Assembly (NCBI GenBank): GCA_964409645.1
Contig: CAYPEK010000075.1
Location: forward strand, 1 to 20,821
Origin: CAYPEK01 sp964409645
Lineage (GTDB): Bacteria; UBP15; UBA6099
Length of the DNA: 20,821 nt
Direction of reading: 5' to 3'
Part shown: positions 15,379 through 20,821 of the stretch, in pieces
Layout: every line of letters starts with the position of its first letter
How positions within the stretch are numbered: position 1 is the stretch's first letter
The notes under the pieces: model-generated
Databases searched by the model: none
What the model was told of the DNA's origin: nothing
What the model saw: the letters and a program-made list of their open reading frames with translations, nothing else
Program-made: the position numbers and the translations under genes

Positions 15379-15933
15379 TCATTTGGGCATTTTTATCTGA
15401 GTATCGACAATCTGTTTCTGCATATCGAGATAACGCGGTTCCTTCGGCATGATTTCGAGTGCCGTGCCGATTTCCTTAGCCGCCCGCGAGAGATGCAGAC
15501 GCGCCGTTGCGTAGTCCTTTGTGTCTATTCCGTCCTGTGCTTTCTTCATGAAGACCGCCGCGAGGTTTGCGTAGGATTTGTGATATTTTGGGTCGAGTTT
15601 CACGGCGGTTTCAAACTCGAATACTGCACGGTCCACCTGTCCGGTCTTATAGAACGAATAGCCGAGCAGGTCGTGCGCCTCAGCCTTATTCGGCTTCAGC
15701 TTGATTGCTTCCTCGAGCACAGGGATGGACCCTTTGTAATTTTCCGCGTAGATGTAATCGTATGCTACCTGCATCCTGTCCGTATATTTGAACTTAGCGC
15801 GGTTGAACACCACATTGAACGGGCTTTTTGCGTTGAAAATCAGCACATATCCCACAAGCAGAACCACGAGCGCCATCAGCACCATCGAAACTGATTTCCC
15901 GGGATTACCGCGCCCTGATGACTTCTGATCCAT
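15379..15933 (-). CDS. Membrane-anchored TPR protein
   Basis: A 184-aa protein (ATG at 15933, with AGAGAG 5 nt upstream; an in-frame GTG at 15939 is an alternative). One N-terminal membrane segment (about 16-35, VSMVLMALVVLLVGYVLIF) is followed by three to four tetratricopeptide repeats. The clearest is AEAHDLLGYSFYKTGQVDRAVFEFETAVKLDP, flanked by YKGSIPVLEEAIKLKP and HKSYANLAAVFMKKAQ. TPRs scaffold protein-protein contacts. The topology suggests the repeats are outside the cytoplasm, where they could serve the exported beta-helix protein encoded next (inference). The two genes are codirectional and probably cotranscribed. Confidence 0.85.
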   Translation of the reverse strand: MDQKSSGRGNPGKSVSMVLMALVVLLVGYVLIFNAKSPFNVVFNRAKFKYTDRMQVAYDYIYAENYKGSIPVLEEAIKLKPNKAEAHDLLGYSFYKTGQVDRAVFEFETAVKLDPKYHKSYANLAAVFMKKAQDGIDTKDYATARLHLSRAAKEIGTALEIMPKEPRYLDMQKQIVDTQIKMPK

Positions 15934-15961
15934 ATTCACTCTCTTTTATATATTTTCAGCC

Positions 15962-15990
15962 ATTTTATAAGACTTGTGCGCCAAATGCAA
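15962..15990 (-). promoter_or_regulatory. Predicted promoter of the TPR/beta-helix operon
   Basis: On the minus strand TTGCAT (15985-15990) and TAAAAT (15962-15967) are separated by 17 bp, about 30 bp upstream of the TPR start codon. The -35 is only a half match. The rest of the spacer to 16123 shows nothing further. Confidence 0.4.
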
Positions 15991-16123
15991 TAAACAACCA
16001 CTTCGATTCCCGCGATTCGGCGTAAAAAAACGGCACCGGCACAACTTAACTATGTCAGACATTTCAACTTCCGCCATTATTCCAAAATACTGAAAGTTAT
16101 GAAAAAATACAGCCAAAAATCCC

Positions 16124-16327
16124 CTATGTCAACAAGACAGTGGCCGCCGATGCCGCAATTATCAACACAATCACCGCAGCGCCGGCACACCCGACGCAAC
16201 CTTTCCTGCCGCCTGAGCCTTCACTTCTCCAGCCGCCGTCTTTTTCAGGCATGCAGTTCCACGCGCCGCCGAGATCGTCGTAATAATCCCGGCTGTCCAC
16301 CCGTCCGTCGCCGTTCCAATCTTCCAT
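16124..16327 (-). CDS. Small EF-hand/dockerin-like protein with C-terminal membrane segment
   Basis: A 67-aa protein starting at the ATG at 16327, with GGTGA 6 nt upstream; a GTG at 16336 would add three residues. Residues 3-15 (DWNGDGRVDSRDY) form a single canonical DxNxDGxVxxxD calcium-loop, as in dockerin type I and EF-hand modules. A Gly/Ser/Trp-rich linker with a Cys follows, then KGCVGCAG, and the chain ends in a hydrophobic segment (AAVIVLIIAASAATVLLT), suggesting a tail anchor. No signal peptide is seen. It is divergent from the FemAB-like gene. No known family comes to mind for this whole architecture. The acidic N terminus, motif and tail argue that it is a real gene. Confidence 0.6.
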   Translation of the reverse strand: MEDWNGDGRVDSRDYYDDLGGAWNCMPEKDGGWRSEGSGGRKGCVGCAGAAVIVLIIAASAATVLLT

Positions 16328-16485
16328 TGCTGTCACCAGATAAATGTTACACGTTTACTGTGACATAAAAGATTGCGCGCCGCAAATGGCCGCCGCGATC
16401 GTATTGAAACAACAGTGAAATTCTGTGATAGTATTAATAATGAAGTTTTATGCACAAGAAGTCTGCTGAAATCGGGAAGTTCTGC

Positions 16486-17541
16486 ATGGATTACGAAATA
16501 AAATTAGTCGAAACAGATGCCGGAGCGTCGGCGGATTATCAGTCAGTCATCGACAACTCGTCCGACAGCACTGTTCTGCACACACTTGAATGGCGAGACG
16601 TCATCCAAGACACGCTTGGAGACGAAAGCCGCTATTTTGTCTGCTATGAAGACGGCCGACCGGTTGCAGCCCTGCCCGCATTCATCCGCAAGACGGAACT
16701 CGGCGCTGTTTTCAATTCGCTCGCGTTCAGCGGCAGCTACGGCGGTGTCTGCATCAGCAAGGACGCCGCGGACCCGCAAGACGCGGCAGCCGCCCTGCTC
16801 GTCCGCGCCCTAGATTCCGCGCGTGACGAAGGCTGTCTCACCGCCACATTTATAGCGTCGCCGTTAAGCAACAATCTCCGCGCCCTCTACATGGAAACCG
16901 TCAAGCCGGATTTCGTCTATGACCGCATCACACAGTTCACCGACCTTACTAAGCCGCTTTCATTCAAGCCGAGTGTGCGAAACCACGTAAGCAAGGCGCT
17001 CCGCCTCGGAGTGATGGTAAAAACAGAGCTTACGTCTGCAAACCTTGATTGGTTCTATAGCGCATACACGGCGAATATGGAGCATCTTGGGCTCGCGCCG
17101 AAACCGCGCTCGTTTTTCGACAGCGTGGCAAGCCGGATGTGCCCGGCGGGGCGGGCGAAGTTCTATTTCGCGTTCGCGGACGGGACGCTGGTTTCGGGCC
17201 TGCTGATGTTTTTCTACCGCAACGGCGCAAAGAACCACGAGACATGTTTCGACCGCGCAAACGCGAAATATCAGGGCAACAGCCTGCTTCTGGACTCCGC
17301 CCTTCGCGAGTCGAAGCGCGCGGGATACGAATACTTTAACTGGGGTGCGTCCGAAAACCGGGAGTGCGGCGTGTACAAATTCAAAGCCGCATGGGGCGCC
17401 GAGGAACATTCATATTCGTATTACACAAAAATGCTGCGCGACTGCTCCGCTCTCCGCGCCGCCGGGTCGAAGCAAATACTCGATACATTCGGCCGCTTCT
17501 ACTACGTGATCCCCTTCTCGTGGCTTGAAAACGATCAATAA
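16486..17541 (+). CDS. FemAB/GNAT-fold acyltransferase-like protein
   Basis: A 351-aa protein (ATG at 16486, preceded by GGGAAG; an in-frame ATG at 16450 would add 12 residues). The fold signature is that of FemAB-related peptidoglycan-bridge and GNAT proteins. HTLEWRDVIQDTLG near the N terminus is followed by YFVCYEDGRPVAALPAFIRK, a conserved FSGSYGG turn, a second GNAT half (YFAFADGTLVSGLLMFFYRNGAKNHE), and the C-terminal hallmark FNWGASENRECGVYKFKAAWGAEEHSYSYY. FemAB enzymes use aminoacyl-tRNA to build cell-wall cross-bridges. Related proteins in Gram-negatives often sit in exopolysaccharide loci, so the substrate here is open. No signal peptide is present. A TTGAAA near 16404 may be part of its promoter. 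Confidence 0.85.
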   Translation: MDYEIKLVETDAGASADYQSVIDNSSDSTVLHTLEWRDVIQDTLGDESRYFVCYEDGRPVAALPAFIRKTELGAVFNSLAFSGSYGGVCISKDAADPQDAAAALLVRALDSARDEGCLTATFIASPLSNNLRALYMETVKPDFVYDRITQFTDLTKPLSFKPSVRNHVSKALRLGVMVKTELTSANLDWFYSAYTANMEHLGLAPKPRSFFDSVASRMCPAGRAKFYFAFADGTLVSGLLMFFYRNGAKNHETCFDRANAKYQGNSLLLDSALRESKRAGYEYFNWGASENRECGVYKFKAAWGAEEHSYSYYTKMLRDCSALRAAGSKQILDTFGRFYYVIPFSWLENDQ

Positions 17542-17602
17542 TCCATCGAACCGATAACGCAGCAAATTTACCACTGCTTTTTGTGTTTTTATTCCGATTT
17601 TG

Positions 17603-17631
17603 TTGATCGAAATTAGGATTTCTTTTACAAT
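17603..17631 (+). promoter_or_regulatory. Predicted sigma70-type promoter of the carboxylesterase gene
   Basis: TTGATC (17603-17608) and TACAAT (17626-17631) are spaced by exactly 17 bp. The predicted transcript has a leader of about 48 nt before the ATG at 17686. Confidence 0.55.
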
Positions 17632-17653
17632 AGCCGCGCAGGGCCGGGAATAA

Positions 17654-17669
17654 GAGGCGGCAACGCCTC
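17654..17669 (+). promoter_or_regulatory. GNRA-capped hairpin in the carboxylesterase leader
   Basis: GAGGCG (17654-17659) and CGCCTC (17664-17669) pair around a GCAA tetraloop, seven bases before the AGGAGG ribosome site (17676-17681). It may protect the 5' end of the mRNA or keep the ribosome site open. Confidence 0.45.
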
Positions 17670-17685
17670 ACACACAGGAGGCTGC

Positions 17686-19338
17686 ATGAAAACATCCGTC
17701 AAAATCCGAATGATAGTCTTTTTCGCGGCAATCGCATTATCAGTCGCCGCCCTAACTTCGCACGCTTTCGCTGCGGGACTTTCAGACTGCACGGATATTC
17801 AGACGAAATACGGAAAAATCTCAGGCAAAATGAACGCAAAGACAAACGTCTGCGTTTATAAAGGCATCCCGTACGCCGCGCCGCCCGTAGGCGAACTCCG
17901 CTTCGCGCCGCCCGCACCGGCAAAACCGTGGGCGGAAACTCTTAAAGCAACAAAATACGGTAAAGAGTGCCTCCAGTACGGAATGGCACTCACGCCTCCG
18001 AAAAATCCGTCCGGCGCGGAGGACTGCCTCTTCCTCAATATATGGCAGCCTGCATCCTCGGCTTCCGGCAAAAAAGCTGTCATGTTCTTCATCCACGGCG
18101 GCGGTTTTGTTCTCGGTTCCGGAAGTCAGGAGTTTTACGAAGGCTCAAACCTCGCCTCGAAAGGCGACGTCATTGTCGTAACCATCAACTACCGGCTCAA
18201 CATATTCGGATTCCTCACGCATCCCGGCGTGAAAGACGCCGACGGACGCTTCGGCAACTATGGACTTCTAGACCAGATCGCCGCGCTGAAATGGGTTAAT
18301 GAGAACATCGGAGATTTCGGCGGCGATGCGAAGAACATAACCATATTTGGCGAATCCGCGGGCGGCATGAGCGTGGGAGCCCTGCTCGTTTCTCCGCTGG
18401 CCAAAGGGCTATTTCAGAAGGCAGCCATCCACAGCGGCCCCGCCCTGCTTCTCACAAAAACCGCCGCTTCGGAGCAGAACGCGTCCATCAACGCCGCTGC
18501 GCAGCTCGGCTGCCCGGATATCACCAATGCCGCTTCCTGCCTTCGCGCAATCGACGCGAAAAAAATCATAACGACGATCAAGCCGTTCAGCCCGCTGATG
18601 TCCAACTCCGAAATCACGATGGGGTTCCCAATGAATCCGATCGCTGACGGATACGTGCTGCCGGAGATACCTTATAAAATGTACGCGAAAGGCGCGGCCG
18701 ACAAAGGCGTCAAATTGCTGATCGGCTCCAACAAGGACGAGGCGACTCTTTTCACCGCTAAGGAAGAAGTCACAACAAAGGAACAGCTCGGCACAACGCT
18801 CAAAGCAGACGCCGACAAGGTTAGAGCGACATTCGGAGTCGATATCTATTCCCCCGAACTGATCTCCTACTATCCGGTTTCCGATTATCCGACACCCAAG
18901 GCGGCCTACAACGAACTCGTGGGGGACGTCGCGTTTCTCTGCCCTTCGAGAATACTCGCGAATTTCTTTGTGGACGGTCAGCCCGACACGTACGTCTATT
19001 ATTTCCAGCGACCGCTTGCCACTACAGGTTTTCTTAAAGATTTCGGCGCTTTCCACGGCGCGGAACTCGCGTTCGTATTCGGAAACTTCGTATTCTTCGG
19101 AATGGACACGTCGTCGCCCGAAAACAGCGCGCTTGCGGACAAGATGATCGAAATATGGAGCACATTCGCGAAGACCGGAACGCCCGGCGCGAGTGGCCTT
19201 CCGGCATGGCCGAAATACAACAAAACAACTCAGCCGTACATGATTCTCGACGCCGGCAAATTCACAGTCGCCGAAAACACAAAACTCGAACAGTGCGCTT
19301 TCCTATCGAAGAAGATGGCCGAAACCTACGGAAAATAA
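17686..19338 (+). CDS. Secreted type-B carboxylesterase (alpha/beta-hydrolase)
   Basis: A 550-aa exported enzyme. A signal peptide (about 1-29, ending SHAFAAG) precedes the mature domain. Family signatures are complete: KGIPYAAPPVGELRFAPP near the N terminus, EDCLFLNIW, oxyanion-hole FIHGGGFVLGS, and nucleophile S224 in FGESAGG. The acid is E352 in SNKDEATLF and the His is H457 in FGAFHGAEL, giving an intact Ser-Glu-His triad. Length is normal for the family. It hydrolyses carboxylic esters; specificity is unknown. AGGAGG four bases before the ATG supports the start. It appears to be a single-gene transcript with its own promoter and a strong terminator at 19355-19395. Confidence 0.93.
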   Translation: MKTSVKIRMIVFFAAIALSVAALTSHAFAAGLSDCTDIQTKYGKISGKMNAKTNVCVYKGIPYAAPPVGELRFAPPAPAKPWAETLKATKYGKECLQYGMALTPPKNPSGAEDCLFLNIWQPASSASGKKAVMFFIHGGGFVLGSGSQEFYEGSNLASKGDVIVVTINYRLNIFGFLTHPGVKDADGRFGNYGLLDQIAALKWVNENIGDFGGDAKNITIFGESAGGMSVGALLVSPLAKGLFQKAAIHSGPALLLTKTAASEQNASINAAAQLGCPDITNAASCLRAIDAKKIITTIKPFSPLMSNSEITMGFPMNPIADGYVLPEIPYKMYAKGAADKGVKLLIGSNKDEATLFTAKEEVTTKEQLGTTLKADADKVRATFGVDIYSPELISYYPVSDYPTPKAAYNELVGDVAFLCPSRILANFFVDGQPDTYVYYFQRPLATTGFLKDFGAFHGAELAFVFGNFVFFGMDTSSPENSALADKMIEIWSTFAKTGTPGASGLPAWPKYNKTTQPYMILDAGKFTVAENTKLEQCAFLSKKMAETYGK

Positions 19339-19354
19339 GTTAAACAAGTCAAGC

Positions 19355-19395
19355 AAAAAACCGGCTCGGTGTAAATTCTCCGGGCCGGTTTTTTT
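19355..19395. terminator. Bidirectional intrinsic terminator
   Basis: AAAAAACCGGC with TCGG (19355-19369) pairs with CCGG and GCCGGTTTTTT (19380-19394) around a 10-nt loop. T7 follows on the + strand and T6 on the minus strand. It lies between the convergent carboxylesterase and DUF190 genes and should end both transcripts. Confidence 0.9.
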
Positions 19396-19429
19396 ATTTA
19401 CTTTCGTTACGTGCGACTATCGTGCCAAA

Positions 19430-19777
19430 CTATCCTTCATGTCCGCCGTTGTGCCTGTACATTATCACGCGGACTTTTTCCAATGTGACCAATCCCTCTT
19501 CGATCATTTCGTCCAAAAACGGGATAAGAGCCTCGATCTTCTCTTCAGCGTCAACTATTTCTATTACGATCGGCAGGTCTTCAGAAAGCCTCAGCACTTT
19601 GGATGTGTGGATACGGCTGTTTGCGCCGAACCCCATAATTCCGCGCAGCACCGTTGCGCCCGCCAACCCTCTTTTTCTGGCTTCTTCGACTATGACCTCG
19701 TACGTGGGCCGAGCGCCCCTCTTATCGCTTTCACCGATAAATATTCTCAATAGAAACGCTTCTTGAGGAATCTTCAT
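19430..19777 (-). CDS. DUF190 family protein, linked to crcB
   Basis: A 115-aa protein. The start is the ATG at 19777 (MKIPQEAF), with GGAGG 7 nt upstream, directly after the crcB stop; a longer frame to 19882 overlaps crcB and is rejected. The DUF190 hallmark GARPTYEVIVEEARKRGLAGATVLRGIMGFG spans about residues 21-51, followed by a compact alpha/beta C terminus (LPIVIEIVDAEEKIEALIPFLDEMI). The fold is PII-like. DUF190 genes often neighbour crcB, so a regulatory or accessory role in fluoride export is likely but unproven. It is the second and last gene of the riboswitch-controlled operon. Confidence 0.92.
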   Translation of the reverse strand: MKIPQEAFLLRIFIGESDKRGARPTYEVIVEEARKRGLAGATVLRGIMGFGANSRIHTSKVLRLSEDLPIVIEIVDAEEKIEALIPFLDEMIEEGLVTLEKVRVIMYRHNGGHEG

Positions 19778-19791
19778 TGTATCGACCTCCG

Positions 19792-20169
19792 TCAAACGAA
19801 TCTGATGAGCGCGGCACCCGCTCCGAATGCGATTATACCAAACACGTTCTGCATTGCCACATTTGCAAAAGCGTACATCCACTCCGACGACCTGAGGAAT
19901 TCACCGGTTTCGAGAATGAACGCCGAAAATGTGGTGAACGCCCCAAGAAAGCCGATGAATACAATGATTCGTAGTTCTCCCGTGAAAGTCGAGTGATTTT
20001 CAAAAAACGTCCACAAACATCCCGCGATGAAACATCCGATAATATTGACCGCCAAAGTCCCCCACGGGAACTCGGCGCCGCCGATGTTTTGAACGAATCC
20101 GGCGAGTAAATACCGGCACAAAGTGCCCATCGCTCCAGCCAACGCAATCCAGATTAACTTAGTTGCCAT
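19792..20169 (-). CDS. crcB: Fluoride ion channel CrcB/Fluc
   Basis: A 125-aa four-helix membrane protein. The start is the ATG at 20169, with GGAG a few bases upstream; an in-frame TTG or ATG-like extension to 20193 is not needed. Family motifs are intact: GAMGTLCRYLLAGF near the N terminus, PWGTLAVNIIG with N42, and GFLGAFTTFSAF (TTFSAF at 79-84), which carries the Phe box lining the fluoride pathway. It works as a dual-topology dimer exporting F- passively. It is followed after 14 bp by DUF190 and preceded, beyond a 410-bp leader, by a fluoride riboswitch, which independently confirms the role. Confidence 0.96.
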   Translation of the reverse strand: MATKLIWIALAGAMGTLCRYLLAGFVQNIGGAEFPWGTLAVNIIGCFIAGCLWTFFENHSTFTGELRIIVFIGFLGAFTTFSAFILETGEFLRSSEWMYAFANVAMQNVFGIIAFGAGAALIRFV

Positions 20170-20260
20170 ACCTCGATCTCCTTTAGCTAACACTACAACG
20201 CTGAAAACGAAAAGTGGTGTATATTGTTATGCGCCGTTATCCTCTCATGTTCCTTCAAGG

Positions 20261-20363
20261 CGGTACAGGCCATCGTTGCCAGTCCCCACCTTGATTACCG
20301 CTCACTAAACTGTCGGTGCTATAAAAACGGGGACTGGCAACGCGGCTCGCGGTGCCTGTACCG
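20261..20363. repeat. 103-bp palindromic element in the crcB leader (MITE/REP-like)
   Basis: The outer arms CGGTACAGGC and GCCTGTACCG (20261-20270, 20354-20363) and inner arms CGTTGCCAGTCCCC and GGGGACTGGCAACG (20274-20287, 20329-20342) are exact complements, separated by an internal loop of 3 versus 11 nt. A 41-nt AT-richer centre remains. Motifs such as GGTGCCTGTACC and GGGGACTGGC are typical of dispersed palindromic repeats. It lies between the riboswitch terminator and crcB. Confidence 0.8.
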
Positions 20364-20381
20364 TTTTTAAGCAGCTTCTTA

Positions 20382-20409
20382 CCCGGATTTTTCACGAGAA
20401 AAATCCGGG
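20382..20409. repeat. 12-bp perfect hairpin in the crcB leader
   Basis: CCCGGATTTTTC (20382-20393) and GAAAAATCCGGG (20398-20409) pair around an ACGA loop. No T-run follows the stem on the minus strand, so it is not a classical terminator there. It is probably part of the inserted repeat cluster. Confidence 0.7.
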
Positions 20410-20531
20410 AAATCGAATAAATGGCGATCTACCGCGTTGAATCATCGACTCGAACTCGGTCACATACGGAACAGTATGCTCCTTCGTTCTCGCTCGATTC
20501 GTCTTGTATCTCATCCCTTTTTTCGATTTCT

Positions 20532-20556
20532 GCCTGCACTGGTGAAAAATGCAGGC
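20532..20556. repeat. 7-bp hairpin in the crcB leader
   Basis: GCCTGCA (20532-20538) and TGCAGGC (20550-20556) pair across an 11-nt loop. It is the third palindrome between the riboswitch terminator and crcB and its role is unknown. Confidence 0.5.
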
Positions 20557-20582
20557 TAACCATTTGCTCATTTCTTTACATT

Positions 20583-20608
20583 AAAAAAGCCCTGCTTTGC
20601 GGCAGGGC
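20583..20608 (-). terminator. Riboswitch-linked intrinsic terminator
   Basis: On the minus strand GCCCTGC and GCAGGGC form a 7-bp GC-rich stem with a 6-nt loop, followed directly by TTTTTT. It lies about 40 nt downstream of the fluoride riboswitch, the position expected for ligand-controlled transcription attenuation of crcB. Confidence 0.85.
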
Positions 20609-20648
20609 GATTGTTCTTTCCATAGACTCCTGACGCATACACTTACAA

Positions 20649-20704
20649 AAGGAGTCATCAGCCTTTTCAACGGCGGTTATCGGGGAACCCCATCCCCATA
20701 TAGG
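20649..20704 (-). promoter_or_regulatory. Fluoride riboswitch (crcB motif)
   Basis: Read on the minus strand, this segment matches the crcB-motif consensus. GGGGATGGGGTTCCCC (20697-20682) forms the first hairpin with the conserved GATGG. Then come ATAACCGCC (20680-20672), a short P3 stem of GCC with GGC, and the invariant-looking GGCTGATGACTCC tail (to 20651). Loop GGGGT can pair with ACTCC, reproducing the pseudoknot that encapsulates F-. It lies within 10 nt of the predicted transcription start. Fluoride binding should prevent termination at 20583-20608 and switch on crcB and DUF190. Confidence 0.95.
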
Positions 20705-20710
20705 ATTTGA

Positions 20711-20738
20711 ATTATAACGGTTTAAATAGTTCTTTCAA
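20711..20738 (-). promoter_or_regulatory. Sigma70-type promoter of the fluoride operon
   Basis: On the minus strand TTGAAA (20733-20738) and a perfect TATAAT (20711-20716) are 16 bp apart. Transcription would begin near 20704, immediately before the riboswitch. The remaining 20739-20821 shows no feature I can support. Confidence 0.75.
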
Positions 20739-20821
20739 CCCGGATTCGTCAATAACGTGCCCCTACCTTTCCGCTTCGCATTTCATCCGCTCTGAATCAT
20801 CGCTACCAAATCCTAATGACG

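Noticed and set aside
18409..19056. 215-aa open frame on the minus strand
   Set aside because: It is a shadow of the carboxylesterase gene, which has a full catalytic triad and an intact frame.
19778..19882. N-terminal extension of the DUF190 protein by 35 residues
   Set aside because: It would overlap the crcB end, and the inner ATG at 19777 has GGAGG at ideal spacing and begins at the family's usual N terminus.
20240..20280. Minus-strand GATGG and CCGCC directly in the crcB leader, resembling a fluoride riboswitch
   Set aside because: These bases belong to the 103-bp palindrome, and the AACCGCC and GGCTGATGACTCC parts are missing. The true motif lies at 20649-20704.
20421..20633. 70-aa open frame on the + strand
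   Set aside because: It crosses the riboswitch terminator and hairpins antisense to the crcB leader and has no plausible ribosome site or motif.

Overview
The window looks like chromosomal DNA of an uncultivated Gram-negative bacterium. Several proteins carry Sec signal peptides, a prepilin-type peptidase and a FemAB-like protein are present, and genes mostly have clear Shine-Dalgarno sites. Intergenic DNA is unusually rich in palindromic repeats, including a RAYT transposase with its REP elements. I cannot name a phylum from sequence alone; the mix resembles candidate-phylum or PVC-type genomes (inference). I see no rRNA, tRNA, CRISPR array, phage or plasmid genes.

Layout. 1-571 is AT-rich and gene-poor. 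572-4402 holds two secreted PHP-type metal-dependent hydrolase-like proteins, with an XRE regulator and a stand-alone receiver-domain protein between them. 4551-6011 is an M3-like zinc oligopeptidase, divergent from a tight operon (6203-9673) that encodes a RelA/SpoT homologue with a decayed synthetase region, a ThpR-like RNA 2',3'-cyclic phosphodiesterase and a class I methyltransferase. 9674-10060 holds palindromic repeats. 10061-11197 is an A24 prepilin-peptidase-like membrane protein. 11406-12099 is a RAYT gene bracketed by REP sequences. 12192-12380 is a small membrane protein. 12381-13163 has no gene but contains a repeat hairpin, a very GC-rich hairpin with a T-run, eight tandem 11-bp units built on TACGTA, and a 13-bp perfect hairpin. 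13164-15933 encodes a secreted parallel beta-helix protein downstream of a membrane-anchored TPR protein. 16124-16327 is a tiny protein with an EF-hand/dockerin-like loop and a C-terminal membrane segment. 16486-17541 is FemAB/GNAT-like and 17686-19338 is a secreted type-B carboxylesterase.

The right end is a fluoride-response operon read leftwards: a sigma70-type promoter (20711-20738), a fluoride (crcB-motif) riboswitch (about 20649-20704), an intrinsic terminator (20583-20608), then crcB (fluoride channel) and a DUF190 gene, closed by a bidirectional terminator at 19355-19395. About 410 bp separate the riboswitch terminator from crcB and contain a 103-bp palindromic element and two further hairpins, which suggests that a mobile repeat settled in the leader.

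The least explained signals are the helically phased 11-bp array at 12901-12988 with its flanking hairpins, the 67-aa EF-hand/tail-anchor protein, and the repeat-interrupted riboswitch leader.
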